DNA of 64,000 nucleotides from Burkholderia sp. Bp9143 (lineage in GTDB: Bacteria > Pseudomonadota > Gammaproteobacteria > Burkholderiales > Burkholderiaceae), in the NCBI RefSeq assembly GCF_003853645.1, contig NZ_QTPO01000031.1:41219-105218 (forward strand). The letters are read 5' to 3'. How positions within the stretch are numbered: the stretch's first letter is position 1; each line of letters opens with the position of its first letter. The position numbers were made by a program, and so were the translations under genes. Positions 17,593-26,427 of the stretch are shown here, in pieces. The notes beneath the pieces were generated by a model. That model saw only the letters and a program-made list of their open reading frames with translations, ran no database searches and was not told where the DNA came from.

Positions 17593-18648
17593 ATGAACGA
17601 AGTGCCGGTACACAAGCGTTTCAATGCATGGGCGACGGGCGCGGCGCGTGTCGCGCTGGCCGCCGCGGTCGCGCTCGGCGCCGCGCAGGCGGCGCACGCG
17701 AAGACGTCGCTGCTCGTCTACACCGCGCTGGAAGACGAAGCGATGAAACCCTACAAGGACGCATTCGAGAAGGCGAACCCCGATATCGAGATTCGCTGGG
17801 TGCGCGACTCGACCGGCTCCGTCACCGCGAAGCTGCTCGCGGAAAAGAACAACCCGCGCGCGGACGTCGTGCTCGGCCTCGCCGCATCGAGCCTCACGCT
17901 GCTCGACCTGCAGGGGATGCTGATGCCGTATTCGCCGAAGGGCTTCGACCAGCTCACGCGCAAGTACAGCGACGCGAACACGCCGCCGCACTGGGTCGGC
18001 ATGGACGTGTGGGGCGCGACGATCTGCTACAACCGCGTCGCCGCGCAGGCGAAGAACATTCCGAAGCCGACGTCGTGGGAAGACCTGACCAAGCCGGTCT
18101 ACAAGGGCGCGATCGTGATGCCGAGCCCGGTGTCGTCGGGCACCGGCTATCTCGACGTGACCGCATGGCTGCAGACCTTCGGCGACGACAAGGGTTGGAA
18201 GTTCATGGACGCGCTCGACAAGAACGTCGCGCAGTATGTGCACTCGGGTTCGAAGCCGTGCACGCTCGCCGGCACCGGTGAATTCCCGATCGGCATCTCG
18301 TTCGAGTTCCGCGGCCACGAACTGCAGGCGCAGGGCGCGCCGATCGACCTCGTGTTCCCGAAGGAAGGGCTCGGCTGGGACATGGAAGGCACGGCGATCA
18401 TGAAGACGACGAAACAGCCGGACGCCGCGAAGAAGCTCGCCGACTTCATGGCGAGCAAGGACGCGAACCAGATCACCGCGCGCTGGTGGGCGATCGTCGC
18501 GTACCCGGGCGTCGCGCGCAAGCTCGCCGGCATCCCCGACAACTATGCGGACCTGCTCGTGAAGAACGACTTCGTGTGGTCCGCGAAGAACCGTCAGTCG
18601 ATCCTCGATACCTGGCAGAAGCGCTACGGAGCGAAGTCCCAGCAATGA
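17593..18648 (+). CDS. phnS: AEP ABC transporter, periplasmic binding protein
   Basis: Binds 2-aminoethylphosphonate in the periplasm and delivers it to the permease; 351 residues from the ATG at 17593. A signal peptide is clear: basic MNEVPVHKRF, a hydrophobic Ala-rich core, and cleavage near AQAAHA-KTS at about residue 37. The mature part is an extracellular solute-binding protein type 1 fold (LLVYTALEDEAMKPYKDAFE, later PSPVSSGTGYLDVTAW). The frame is open 35 codons further upstream, to an ATG three bases after the operator, but that would bury the signal peptide. It is followed by phnT, the fused permease and phnW in one operon. Confidence 0.92.
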   Translation: MNEVPVHKRFNAWATGAARVALAAAVALGAAQAAHAKTSLLVYTALEDEAMKPYKDAFEKANPDIEIRWVRDSTGSVTAKLLAEKNNPRADVVLGLAASSLTLLDLQGMLMPYSPKGFDQLTRKYSDANTPPHWVGMDVWGATICYNRVAAQAKNIPKPTSWEDLTKPVYKGAIVMPSPVSSGTGYLDVTAWLQTFGDDKGWKFMDALDKNVAQYVHSGSKPCTLAGTGEFPIGISFEFRGHELQAQGAPIDLVFPKEGLGWDMEGTAIMKTTKQPDAAKKLADFMASKDANQITARWWAIVAYPGVARKLAGIPDNYADLLVKNDFVWSAKNRQSILDTWQKRYGAKSQQ

Positions 18649-18673
18649 CCCGGCAGTAACGCCGCGACCGGCG

Positions 18674-18700
18674 GCGGGGCCGCGCCACGCGCCGCCCCGC
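18674..18700 (+). other. GC-rich hairpin between phnS and phnT
   Basis: GCGGGGC (18674-18680) pairs with GCCCCGC (18694-18700), with an inner CGCG/CGCG pair and no T-run. Such hairpins after a binding-protein gene commonly stabilise the upstream message and allow the binding protein to be made in excess of the transporter. Confidence 0.45.
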
Positions 18701-18759
18701 ATCCCTTTCCATCGTCGTATCCGGCCCGCGTCCGGGCCGCCCGCAGCGTGGAGGCGTGC

Positions 18760-19851
18760 ATGGCACCCTATCTGAGCGTAGAACGCATCGAGAAGCGGTA
18801 CAACGACACACAGGTCCTCACCGACATCAACCTGAGCGTGATGAAGGGCGAGATGATCTGCTTCCTGGGGCCGTCCGGCTGCGGGAAAACCACGCTGCTG
18901 CGGATCATCGCGGGGCTCGAGGCGCAAAGCGCCGGCCACATCATGCAGGACGGCCGCGACATCTCGCGGCTGCCGCCGCAACTGCGCGACTACGGGATCG
19001 TGTTCCAGTCGTACGCGCTGTTTCCGAACCTCACCGTCTACGACAACGTCGCGTACGGGCTCGTGAACCGCAGGATGAAGCGCGACGCGATCCACGAACG
19101 CGTGCATACGCTGCTCGCGCTGGTCGGCCTGCCCGACAGCCATCGCAAGCATCCCGGTCAATTGTCCGGCGGCCAGCAGCAGCGCATCGCGCTGGCGCGC
19201 GCGCTCGCGACATCGCCCGGCCTGCTGCTCCTCGACGAACCGCTGTCGGCGCTCGACGCGCGCGTGCGCGTGCGGCTGCGCCAGGAGATTCGCGCGCTGC
19301 AGCAGCGGCTCGGCGTGACGACGATCATGGTCACGCATGACCAGGAAGAAGCGTTGTCGATGGCCGACCGGATCGTCGTGATGAACCATGGCGTGATCGA
19401 ACAGATCGGCACGCCGCTCGAAATCTATCGGCAGCCCGCATCGCCGTTCGTCGCGGACTTCATCGGCCGCGTCAACACGATCCCCGCCGAAGTCGCGCAG
19501 GACGGCACGCTGCGCGCGGGCGGCGTCGGCTTCGACTGCCGCCACGGCACCACCCGGCCGGCCCAGGGCGCGGCGGTGTCGGTCTACGTGCGGCCCGAGG
19601 ACCTGCGCATCCGCATGCCGGGCGAGACGGCCGACAACGTGCTGGCCGGCCGCGTCGAGAAGCTCGAGTTCCTCGGCGCGTTCTGCCGCGTGAGCTTCCG
19701 GATCGACGGGCTCGACGGCCATGAGATCGTCGCCGATCTGTCGTATCACGACGTCGACCGCACCGGCGTGCAGGCCGGCGCGCGCATCGACCTCGCGCTC
19801 GATCGCGAGCATGTCCGCGTGTTCCCGAGCGCGAAGGAGCGACTGCAATGA
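18760..19851 (+). CDS. phnT: AEP ABC transporter, ATP-binding protein
   Basis: ATPase subunit of the AEP importer; 363 residues. I used the ATG at 18760, preceded by GTGGAGG, rather than the GTG four codons earlier. Walker A is GPSGCGKTTLLR near residue 38, the signature is LSGGQQQRIALARAL near 137, Walker B is LLLLDEPLSALDARV near 160, and the switch His is in TIMVTHDQEEAL near 192. A C-terminal TOBE-type regulatory domain begins near residue 240, as in spermidine/iron-type importers. Its stop overlaps the start of the permease gene (ATGA), so the two are translationally coupled. Confidence 0.95.
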   Translation: MAPYLSVERIEKRYNDTQVLTDINLSVMKGEMICFLGPSGCGKTTLLRIIAGLEAQSAGHIMQDGRDISRLPPQLRDYGIVFQSYALFPNLTVYDNVAYGLVNRRMKRDAIHERVHTLLALVGLPDSHRKHPGQLSGGQQQRIALARALATSPGLLLLDEPLSALDARVRVRLRQEIRALQQRLGVTTIMVTHDQEEALSMADRIVVMNHGVIEQIGTPLEIYRQPASPFVADFIGRVNTIPAEVAQDGTLRAGGVGFDCRHGTTRPAQGAAVSVYVRPEDLRIRMPGETADNVLAGRVEKLEFLGAFCRVSFRIDGLDGHEIVADLSYHDVDRTGVQAGARIDLALDREHVRVFPSAKERLQ

Positions 19852-21575
19852 GCACCGTCCTCACCGAACGCCGCCGCGGCGCGGCCGCCCCCGCCGACGT
19901 GCGGCAGCTCACGCACTGGCACGACCGCCTCGCACAGCTCGCGCTCGTCGCGATGGCCGCGCTGATGTCGCTGTTCCTCTTGCTGCCGCTCGCGCTCGTC
20001 GTGCAGAAATGCTTCGTCGACGCGGACGGTCGTTTCGTCGGCGCGCACAACTTCGTCGAGTATCTCGAGGACAGCGGCGTGCTGCGCTCGATGCTTCATT
20101 CGCTGACGGTCGGCGCGCTCGTCACGTCGATCGTCGTGCCGATGGCATTCACGTTCGCGTACGCGCTGACGCGCTCGTGCATGCCGCTGAAGAACGCCGC
20201 GCGCACGATCGCGCTGCTGCCGCTGCTCGCGCCGACGCTGCTGTCGGCCGTGTCGTTCATCTACTGGTTCGGCAACGCGGGGCTGTTGAAGCCGCTGCTG
20301 CACGGCCACTCGATCTACGGGCTGCCGGGCATCGTGCTGAGCATGGTGTACGCCTCGTTCCCGCACGTGCTGATGATCCTCGTCACCGCGCTGTCGCTCG
20401 CGGACGGCCGGCTCTACGAGGCCGCCGACGCGATGGGCACGAGCCGCACGCGCAAGTTCTTCACGATCACGCTGCCCGGCGCGAAGTACGGGCTGATCAG
20501 CGCGACGATGGTGGCGTTCACGATGTGTATCAACGACTTCGGCGTGCCGGTGGTGATCGGCGGCTCGTACAACGTGCTGTCGACCGACATCTACAAGCTG
20601 ATCATCGGGCTGCAGGACTTCAACCGCAGCGCGGTCGTGAGCCTGATGCTGCTGTGCCCCGCGCTCGTCGCGTTCGGCGTCGACTTCTTCATCCGCCGCC
20701 GCCAGCAGTCGCAGCTCGGTGCGCGCTCGACGCCGTACCAGCCGAAGCCGTCGCGCGGCTTCGACGCCGCGATGCTCGCGTACTGCGCGTTGGTGTGCGC
20801 GTTCTTCATCGCGGTCGTCGGCATCTCGGTATTCGCGTCGTTCGTGAAATTCTGGCCGTACCAGATGAGCCTCGGGCTGCAGCACTACGAGATGGGATTG
20901 ATCGGCGCCGGCATCTTCGACGCGTACAAGAACAGCCTGCGGATGGCCGCGACCGTCGCGCTCGGCGGCACGATCGTCGTGTTCGGCGGCGCCTACCTGA
21001 TCGAGAAGACCCGCGGCGCGCGCTGGCTGCGCGGTTTCATCGCCCTGTGCGCGATCCTGCCGATGGGTGTGCCCGGTCTCGTGCTAGGCATCAGCTACAT
21101 CTTCCTGTTCAACGCGCCCGGCAATCCGCTGAACGGGCTGTACGGATCGCTGTGGCTGCTCGCGATCGTCACGGTCGTCCACTACTATGCGTCGAGCCAC
21201 CTGACCGCCGTCACCGCGCTGCGGCAGATCGACAGCGAGTTCGAGGCCGTATCGGCGTCGCTGAAGGTGCCGTTCTACAAGACCTTCCTGCGCGTGACCG
21301 TGCCCGTGTGCCTGCCCGCGATCCTGCTGATCGCGCGCTACCTGTTCGTCAACGGGATGACGACGGTCTCCGCCGTCGCGTTCCTGTACTCGCCGGACAC
21401 GCAGCCCGCCTCCGTCGCGATCCTGAACCTCGACGACGCGGGCCAGATGGGCCCAGCCGCCGCGATGGCGACGCTCGTGCTGGCGACCTCGTCGTTCGCC
21501 TGCGTGCTGTTCGCGTGCATCTCGCACCGCCTGTTGCGCCGCACGCAGGCCTGGCGCACCCCGCATCGCCGCTGA
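19848..21575 (+). CDS. AEP ABC transporter permease, fused two-domain form
   Basis: Inner-membrane permease of 575 residues with about twelve membrane segments. It contains two copies of the binding-protein-dependent transport module. The EAA-type loops are AADAMGTSRTRKFFTITLPGAK near residue 190 and AVSASLKVPFYKTFLRVTVP near residue 470. In other operons these are two genes (phnU and phnV); here one chain carries both halves, as known for the type 2 AEP transporters. The first ~30 residues are cytoplasmic. It is translationally coupled to phnT and followed 47 bases later by phnW. Confidence 0.92.
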   Translation: MSTVLTERRRGAAAPADVRQLTHWHDRLAQLALVAMAALMSLFLLLPLALVVQKCFVDADGRFVGAHNFVEYLEDSGVLRSMLHSLTVGALVTSIVVPMAFTFAYALTRSCMPLKNAARTIALLPLLAPTLLSAVSFIYWFGNAGLLKPLLHGHSIYGLPGIVLSMVYASFPHVLMILVTALSLADGRLYEAADAMGTSRTRKFFTITLPGAKYGLISATMVAFTMCINDFGVPVVIGGSYNVLSTDIYKLIIGLQDFNRSAVVSLMLLCPALVAFGVDFFIRRRQQSQLGARSTPYQPKPSRGFDAAMLAYCALVCAFFIAVVGISVFASFVKFWPYQMSLGLQHYEMGLIGAGIFDAYKNSLRMAATVALGGTIVVFGGAYLIEKTRGARWLRGFIALCAILPMGVPGLVLGISYIFLFNAPGNPLNGLYGSLWLLAIVTVVHYYASSHLTAVTALRQIDSEFEAVSASLKVPFYKTFLRVTVPVCLPAILLIARYLFVNGMTTVSAVAFLYSPDTQPASVAILNLDDAGQMGPAAAMATLVLATSSFACVLFACISHRLLRRTQAWRTPHRR

Positions 21576-21622
21576 TCTTTCGCCGCATTCACGTGACGTC
21601 CCGACTTCACCAAGGAGACACC

Positions 21623-22753
21623 ATGACGCTCGCCACCCAGCCCATCCTGCTCACCCCCGGCCCCCTGACGACCTCGGACCGCACGCGCGACGCGATGCTG
21701 CGCGACTGGGGTTCGTGGGACAGCGACTTCAATGCGATCACCGCGCGGCTGCGCGAACGGCTGCTGCAGATCGTGCACGGCGAAGGCACGCACGAATGCG
21801 TGCCGCTGCAAGGTAGCGGCACGTTCTCGGTCGAGGCGGCGATCGGCACGCTCGTGCCGCGCGACGGCCACGTGCTGGTGCCGAACAACGGCGCGTACTG
21901 CGCGCGCCTCGCGAAGATCTGCCGCGTGCTCGGCCGCACGCTCACGACGATCGACTACAGCGAGGACCGCCGCGTCGATCCGGCCGACGTCGAGCGTGCG
22001 CTCGCGGCCGATCCGACCATCACGCACGTCGCGCTCGTCCACTGCGAGACCGGCGCCGGCGTGCTGAACCCGCTGCACGACGTCGCGCAGGTCGTCGCGA
22101 AACACGGCCGCGGGCTGATCGTCGACGCGATGAGTTCGTTCGGCGCGATCGACATCGATGCGCGCACGACGCCGTTCGACGCGGTGATCGCGGCGTCCGG
22201 CAAATGTCTCGAAGGCGTGCCGGGGCTCGGCTTCGTGATCGCGCGGCGCACCGCGCTCGAGCGCTGCGAAGGCAACAGCCACTCGCTCGCGATGGACCTG
22301 TACGACCAGTGGGTGTACATGCAGCGCACGACGCAGTGGCGCTTCACGCCGCCGACGCACGTGGTCGCGGCGCTCGACGCGGCCGTCGCGCAGTACGTCG
22401 ACGAAGGCGGGCTCGCCGCGCGCGGCGGCCGCTACCAGCGCAACTATCGCGCGCTGATCGACGGGATGCGCGCGCTCGGCTTCCGGCCGTTCCTCGATCC
22501 GGCGATCCAGGCGCCGATCATCGTCACGTTCCATGCGCCGGACGATCCGAACTACGACTTCAAGCGCTTTTATCAGGAGGTCAAAAAGCGCGGCTACATT
22601 CTGTATCCGGGCAAGCTGACCGAAGTCGACACGTTCCGCGTCGGCTGCATCGGCCACTTCGGCGAAGCCGGTATTCCGGGCGCGGTCGCCGCGATCGCCG
22701 ACACGCTGAAGGCGATGGGCGTGCGCCGCGTGTCCGCCGAAGCGGCGGCCTGA
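21623..22753 (+). CDS. phnW: 2-aminoethylphosphonate-pyruvate transaminase
   Basis: PLP enzyme that transfers the amino group of AEP to pyruvate, giving phosphonoacetaldehyde and alanine; 376 residues. It begins MTLATQPILLTPGPLTTSDRT, and GSGTFSVEAAIGTLVPR near residue 67 and DAMSSFGAIDID near 170 contact PLP. The Schiff-base Lys is in AASGKCLEGVPGLGF near residue 194. An AAGGAGA site lies seven bases before the ATG. It is the entry enzyme of the PhnW-PhnY-PhnA route. No phosphonatase (phnX) gene is visible in the window, so the phosphonoacetate route is the one encoded here. Confidence 0.95.
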   Translation: MTLATQPILLTPGPLTTSDRTRDAMLRDWGSWDSDFNAITARLRERLLQIVHGEGTHECVPLQGSGTFSVEAAIGTLVPRDGHVLVPNNGAYCARLAKICRVLGRTLTTIDYSEDRRVDPADVERALAADPTITHVALVHCETGAGVLNPLHDVAQVVAKHGRGLIVDAMSSFGAIDIDARTTPFDAVIAASGKCLEGVPGLGFVIARRTALERCEGNSHSLAMDLYDQWVYMQRTTQWRFTPPTHVVAALDAAVAQYVDEGGLAARGGRYQRNYRALIDGMRALGFRPFLDPAIQAPIIVTFHAPDDPNYDFKRFYQEVKKRGYILYPGKLTEVDTFRVGCIGHFGEAGIPGAVAAIADTLKAMGVRRVSAEAAA

Positions 22754-22769
22754 CGCGACGCACCGGGCC

Positions 22770-22825
22770 GCACGGCGGCGAGCGGCTCACCGCCGTGCGT
22801 CGCCGTGCGGCGGTTTCGTTTTCGC
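22770..22825 (+). terminator. Hairpin pair after phnW, weak terminator or attenuator
   Basis: A nine-base stem (22770-22778 with 22790-22798) and an alternative stem (22789-22798 with 22805-22814) share sequence. The second is followed by interrupted T-runs. It may lower expression of the oxidoreductase relative to phnW. Confidence 0.4.
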
Positions 22826-22884
22826 TTTCGTTTTTCCCGCCGTGTGCGGCACGGCAACCCCGACCCTTACTGGCACGACATCCG

Positions 22885-24273
22885 ATGCGACCCTTCTGGA
22901 TCGAACAAGCGCTGTTCAACGACGGCGATCTCGCCCCCGCGCTGCAGGGCGCGACGCAGGCCGACGTCTGCATCGTCGGCGGCGGCTTCACGGGGCTCTG
23001 GACCGCGATCCAGGCGAAGCAGCAGAACCCTGCGCTCGACATCGCGATACTCGAGGCCGACCTGTGTGGCGCCGGCGCGAGCGGGCGCAACGGCGGGTGC
23101 CTGCTCACGTGGTCCGCGAAATTCCTGACGCTGCGGAGGCTGTTCGGCGAAGCGGAGGCGATCCGGCTCGTGAAGGCGTCGGAGGCGGCCGTCCAGCACA
23201 TCGCCGACTTCTGCCGTGCGCATCGCATCGATGCCGAGCTGCGGCTCGACGGCACGCTGTACACGGCGACGTCGCGTGCGCAGGTCGGCACGCTCGCACC
23301 GGTGCTCGACGCGCTCGCCGCGTGCGGCATCCACAGCTACGAGCCGCTGCCGGCTGCGGAAGTCGCGCGCCGCTCGGGCTCCGCGCGCAATCTCGACGGC
23401 GTGTACTCGCCGATCGCCGCGACCGTGCATCCGGGCAAGCTCGTGCGCGGGCTGCGCCGCGTCGCGCTCGACATGGGGATCCGGATCTACGAGCGCACGC
23501 CGCTCGTCGACTTCACGCCCGGGCAGCCGGCCATCGTGCGCACGCCGTCCGGCAGCGTGCGCACAGGCAAGCTGGTGTTCGCGATCAACGCGTGGATGGC
23601 GAGCCGCTTCCCGCAGTTCGAACGCACGATCGCGGTGGTGTCGAGCGACATGGTCATCACCGAGAAATGCCCGGAACTGCTCGAGCAGACCGGGCTCGTG
23701 GACGGCGTGTCGGTGCTCGATTCGCGGATCTTCGTGTACTACTACCGCACGACCGCCGACGGCCGGCTGATGCTCGGCAAGGGCGGTAACACGTTCTCGT
23801 GGCGCAGCCGCATCGCGCCGGTGTTCGACCGGCGCTCGCCGTACGAGGCGCAGCTCACGCAGAGCCTGCGCGAATTCTTCCCGTCGCTCGCGGGCGTGCC
23901 GGTCACCGCGAGCTGGAACGGCCCGTCGGACCGCTCGGTGACGGGCTTCCCGTTCTTCGGCCGCCTCGACGGCGCGCCGAACGTGTTCTACGGTTTCGGC
24001 TATTCGGGCAACGGCGTCGGGCCGACCTACATGGGCGGGCAGATCCTGTCGTCGCTGGTGCTCGGCCTCGACAACGCGTGGACGCGCAGCCCGATCGTGC
24101 GCGGCCCGCTTGGCCATTTCCCGCCGGAGCCGATCCGCTACGTCGGCGCGCACGTCGTGCGCAATGCAATCCGCCGCAAGGAGCGTGCGGAAGACGAGAG
24201 CCGGCGGCCGGCGATCGTCGACACGTGGCTCGCGAAATTCGCGAGCGCGGCGGGCAAGGCCGACAAGGCGTGA
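22885..24273 (+). CDS. FAD-dependent oxidoreductase of the AEP gene cluster (DAO family)
   Basis: 462-residue flavoprotein of the glycine/D-amino-acid oxidase family. The FAD-binding GxGxxG motif is VCIVGGGFTGLWTAIQAK near residue 30. ASGRNGGCLLTW near residue 65 is the typical second flavin contact, and FYGFGYSGNGVGPTYMGGQI near 375 closes the flavin site. It follows phnW by 131 bases in the same direction. Genes of this type are known beside phnW, and some act on N-methylated or hydroxylated AEP derivatives, feeding them into the main pathway. That role here is an inference from context; a soluble amine oxidase of another specificity remains possible. Confidence 0.85.
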   Translation: MRPFWIEQALFNDGDLAPALQGATQADVCIVGGGFTGLWTAIQAKQQNPALDIAILEADLCGAGASGRNGGCLLTWSAKFLTLRRLFGEAEAIRLVKASEAAVQHIADFCRAHRIDAELRLDGTLYTATSRAQVGTLAPVLDALAACGIHSYEPLPAAEVARRSGSARNLDGVYSPIAATVHPGKLVRGLRRVALDMGIRIYERTPLVDFTPGQPAIVRTPSGSVRTGKLVFAINAWMASRFPQFERTIAVVSSDMVITEKCPELLEQTGLVDGVSVLDSRIFVYYYRTTADGRLMLGKGGNTFSWRSRIAPVFDRRSPYEAQLTQSLREFFPSLAGVPVTASWNGPSDRSVTGFPFFGRLDGAPNVFYGFGYSGNGVGPTYMGGQILSSLVLGLDNAWTRSPIVRGPLGHFPPEPIRYVGAHVVRNAIRRKERAEDESRRPAIVDTWLAKFASAAGKADKA

Positions 24274-24614
24274 CGACGAGCGCGATGCGATGGGAATCAA
24301 GAAACGCGCCCGGATCGCCAGGGCTACCGCGTCGCCGACTTTGATTCGGACTCACGCATCGCCCGGATAACAAGAAAGAGAAATCCTTCAATAGAACAAG
24401 TCAGATCGCCGATTCCTTGTTTTCTCTAAAACAGGCATCCCCTCATGTAAATAATCACCCCCAATAAGACATGTCCTAACGCGCAGCGGATTAACGAGAC
24501 ATGCATTACACGATATACATCTTCTTTTTGCAATATCATTATCTCGATTTCATTGACAAAAATAACATGATAGGATTTTAGGCTTTCCACAAAAGATGAA
24601 TCCCTCATATCTTC
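24274..24614. other. AT-rich intergenic stretch with a possible promoter
   Basis: Composition shifts sharply to AT-rich from about 24370 and I see no gene. A TTGACA at 24553-24558 followed after 17 bases by TTTTAG (24576-24581) could drive the two small genes downstream. The shift marks the left edge of a probably acquired cassette. Confidence 0.5.
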
Positions 24615-25061
24615 ATGCACCGATCATCCACCATTGAAGTCTTGATTAGTGACTCCCAATCCATCTCGCGGGGATCACAGTTCGGACATGCAGCGATCGC
24701 AATCGATGGAGTCGTATATGGCAGAGCACACCCGGGATGGGACGTTGATAATGCCTTGAATTACCTGAATCGCCAGCAAACAAAGATGCAACGCGATACG
24801 ATCGGCTATCTCATCAATGCATCCGAGGCAGAGAAAAGAATTATTATTTCCGAGATAACAAAGAGGCGACATGAAAACAAGCGCTACTCTCTTGTCGACA
24901 ACAACTGCTCATCGAATATAGCCGGAATACTTGGCAAGGCGGGAATTCTGGCTTACGACCCGAGATGGCAACTCCCGGGTATCATAGCCCCTGCGGATTT
25001 GATGACTGGTCTGCACCATTCGAAACGATTGATTGGAATCCGACGATATCCAAAGAAATGA
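24615..25061 (+). CDS. Small protein with H-box/NC-box, permuted NlpC/P60-like
   Basis: 148 residues of low-GC coding sequence, unlike its neighbours. Near the N-terminus FGHAAIAIDGVVYGRAH (His25) resembles the H-box, and SLVDNNCSSNIAGILGKAG (Cys98) resembles the NC-box, of circularly permuted papain-like proteins (the LRAT/YiiX/DUF4105-type group). His-before-Cys order and about 70-residue spacing fit that fold. Such enzymes cleave peptides, amides or lipid esters, and several are secreted effectors. There is no signal peptide. The stop overlaps the start of a lipoprotein gene, so the two are made together. I do not recognise a named family, and the catalytic call is an inference. Confidence 0.6.
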   Translation: MHRSSTIEVLISDSQSISRGSQFGHAAIAIDGVVYGRAHPGWDVDNALNYLNRQQTKMQRDTIGYLINASEAEKRIIISEITKRRHENKRYSLVDNNCSSNIAGILGKAGILAYDPRWQLPGIIAPADLMTGLHHSKRLIGIRRYPKK

Positions 25062-25330
25062 TGCGCTTTCTACTATTGGCCACACTCATCGTGATGCTCA
25101 GTGCGTGCTCGAAATATAGAGATGAGAAATGGACGGCGCTTCAAGATATGCCGGCCTTCGCCGAGCCCAACGACGATAGAACCCAGCCGACCTTTACGAT
25201 CAGGAAGGGCGAGTCCTGCACTCCACTAGCGGATCGTGTTGCCAAAATCTACGCATACACTCAGGTGCATTGCGGGTCCGGTACAGGCTGGGTCCTCGAT
25301 GACTTCTTCGATAAACGAGGCGGCAAATAA
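25058..25330 (+). CDS. Lipoprotein with SH3-like domain, partner of preceding gene
   Basis: 90 residues beginning MMRFLLLATLIVMLSAC, a lipoprotein signal with lipobox LSAC and lipidated Cys17. The mature part contains FTIRKGESCTPLADRVAKIY and VHCGSGTGWVLDDFF, the pattern of a bacterial SH3-type domain, which often binds cell-wall peptides. Two cysteines (in GESC and VHC) could form a periplasmic disulfide. The ATG overlaps the stop of the upstream gene by four bases. The pairing of a papain-like protein with a periplasmic lipoprotein fits an effector-immunity pair, but that is inference. Confidence 0.65.
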   Translation: MMRFLLLATLIVMLSACSKYRDEKWTALQDMPAFAEPNDDRTQPTFTIRKGESCTPLADRVAKIYAYTQVHCGSGTGWVLDDFFDKRGGK

Positions 25331-25506
25331 TCGCCTACGTGCGCTCACCGCATCCGACCCGGGCATCACCGATTTCGACCGGAACTGCGCCCTTGCGGCG
25401 CGACGCGCTGGCCACGCGTAACCGCGCGATGCAACGATAAAAGGCGGTGATCGACAGGTTCAACACCCTTTCGTCATCGATGTGCGGCGACACATACCGT
25501 GTCCGC

Positions 25507-26232
25507 TCACGCGCCGGCCTTCTCCCGCGCCGCCTTGCCCGTCGCAGGCAGCCCCTGCTCGTGCGTGCGGCGCATCCGCGCGAGGCCGTGCGCGACGTGC
25601 TCGCGCACCAGCGCAACGGCCTTCTCCTCGTCGCCGCTCGCGAGCGCCTGCACGATCTTGTCGTGCTCGGCCGCCGACACCGCGATCGCATTCTCCTCGG
25701 CCTCGATCGCGGCCTGACGCAGCAGCCCGAGCTGGCGCACGAGCCGGCGATAGGTGTCGGTGAGGTGCGTATTGCCGACGCCGACCACCATCGCGTCGTG
25801 GAACTGCACGTTCAGCTCGGTGTAGCGCGTGACGTCGTGCGTCTTCGCCGCATCCTTCATCGACTGGATGATGCCCTTCAGCACCTTCAGCGTGTCGGGC
25901 GAAATGCGCTTCGCGAGCGCGCGCGCCACCGACTCGTCGAGCATCGCGCGCACTTCGTAGATCTCCTCGGCCTCGCGCAGCGGCACGACGCGCACCGTCA
26001 CGCCGCGGTTCTTCTCGTTGCGCAGCAGCCCGGCCTGCTCGAGCGCGCGGAATGCTTCACGCACGGGGCCGCGCGACACGTTCAGCTTGGTCGCGATATC
26101 GACTTCGTTGAGTTTCTCGCCCGGCGCATATTCGCCCGACACGATCGCGCGCTCGAGCATGTCCTGGACAATCATCGCGAGCGACTGGCTTTGCAGGAGT
26201 TCGATGGCGTTGAGCGCGTTCGGGGCTGTCAT
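25507..26232 (-). CDS. phnR: GntR/FCD-family regulator of phosphonate genes
   Basis: 241-residue GntR regulator of the FadR type. The winged helix-turn-helix is at residues 20-80 (GEYAPGEKLNEVDIATKLNVSRGPVREAFRAL). An FCD ligand domain follows, with the metal-binding pattern ELNVQFHDAMV and HDKIVQAL. I start at the ATG 26230-26232, before MTAPNALNAI. A clade of such GntR proteins is known beside AEP operons in Burkholderia and relatives. Here the same ten-base motif lies in its own promoter and in the divergent phn promoter, so it probably represses both and is released by an AEP-pathway compound. The low-GC cassette lies between it and the genes it seems to control. Confidence 0.85.
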   Translation of the reverse strand: MTAPNALNAIELLQSQSLAMIVQDMLERAIVSGEYAPGEKLNEVDIATKLNVSRGPVREAFRALEQAGLLRNEKNRGVTVRVVPLREAEEIYEVRAMLDESVARALAKRISPDTLKVLKGIIQSMKDAAKTHDVTRYTELNVQFHDAMVVGVGNTHLTDTYRRLVRQLGLLRQAAIEAEENAIAVSAAEHDKIVQALASGDEEKAVALVREHVAHGLARMRRTHEQGLPATGKAAREKAGA

Positions 26233-26293
26233 GGTCGGGCAGGCAGCGGAGCTGCGGGTGAAAAACGAGGGCGCCATGTCGGCGAATGATCCT

Positions 26294-26324
26294 TATATAC
26301 CCTCGGCCTGATACATTGTCAACA
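26294..26324 (-). promoter_or_regulatory. phnR promoter with candidate PhnR operator
   Basis: On the minus strand, TTGACA (26322-26317) and TATATA (26299-26294) are separated by exactly 17 bases. The motif ATTGTCAACA (26315-26324, plus-strand reading) covers the -35, and it is identical to the motif in the divergent phn promoter at 17476. Autoregulation is the likely meaning. Confidence 0.72.
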
Positions 26325-26427
26325 GTTTTCAGTTTCCAAAAACCGTCTCCGCGTGCCGGAATGCAGCCGGCACGCGGCGTCGCGCGGCCGGCGTGAACAT
26401 GCCGGACCGCACGACGCGGGCCTGTCG

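Noticed and set aside
21587..21600. CACGTG-containing sequence near phnW considered as a parS site
   Set aside because: Only the core hexamer is present; the surrounding bases do not form the parS palindrome.
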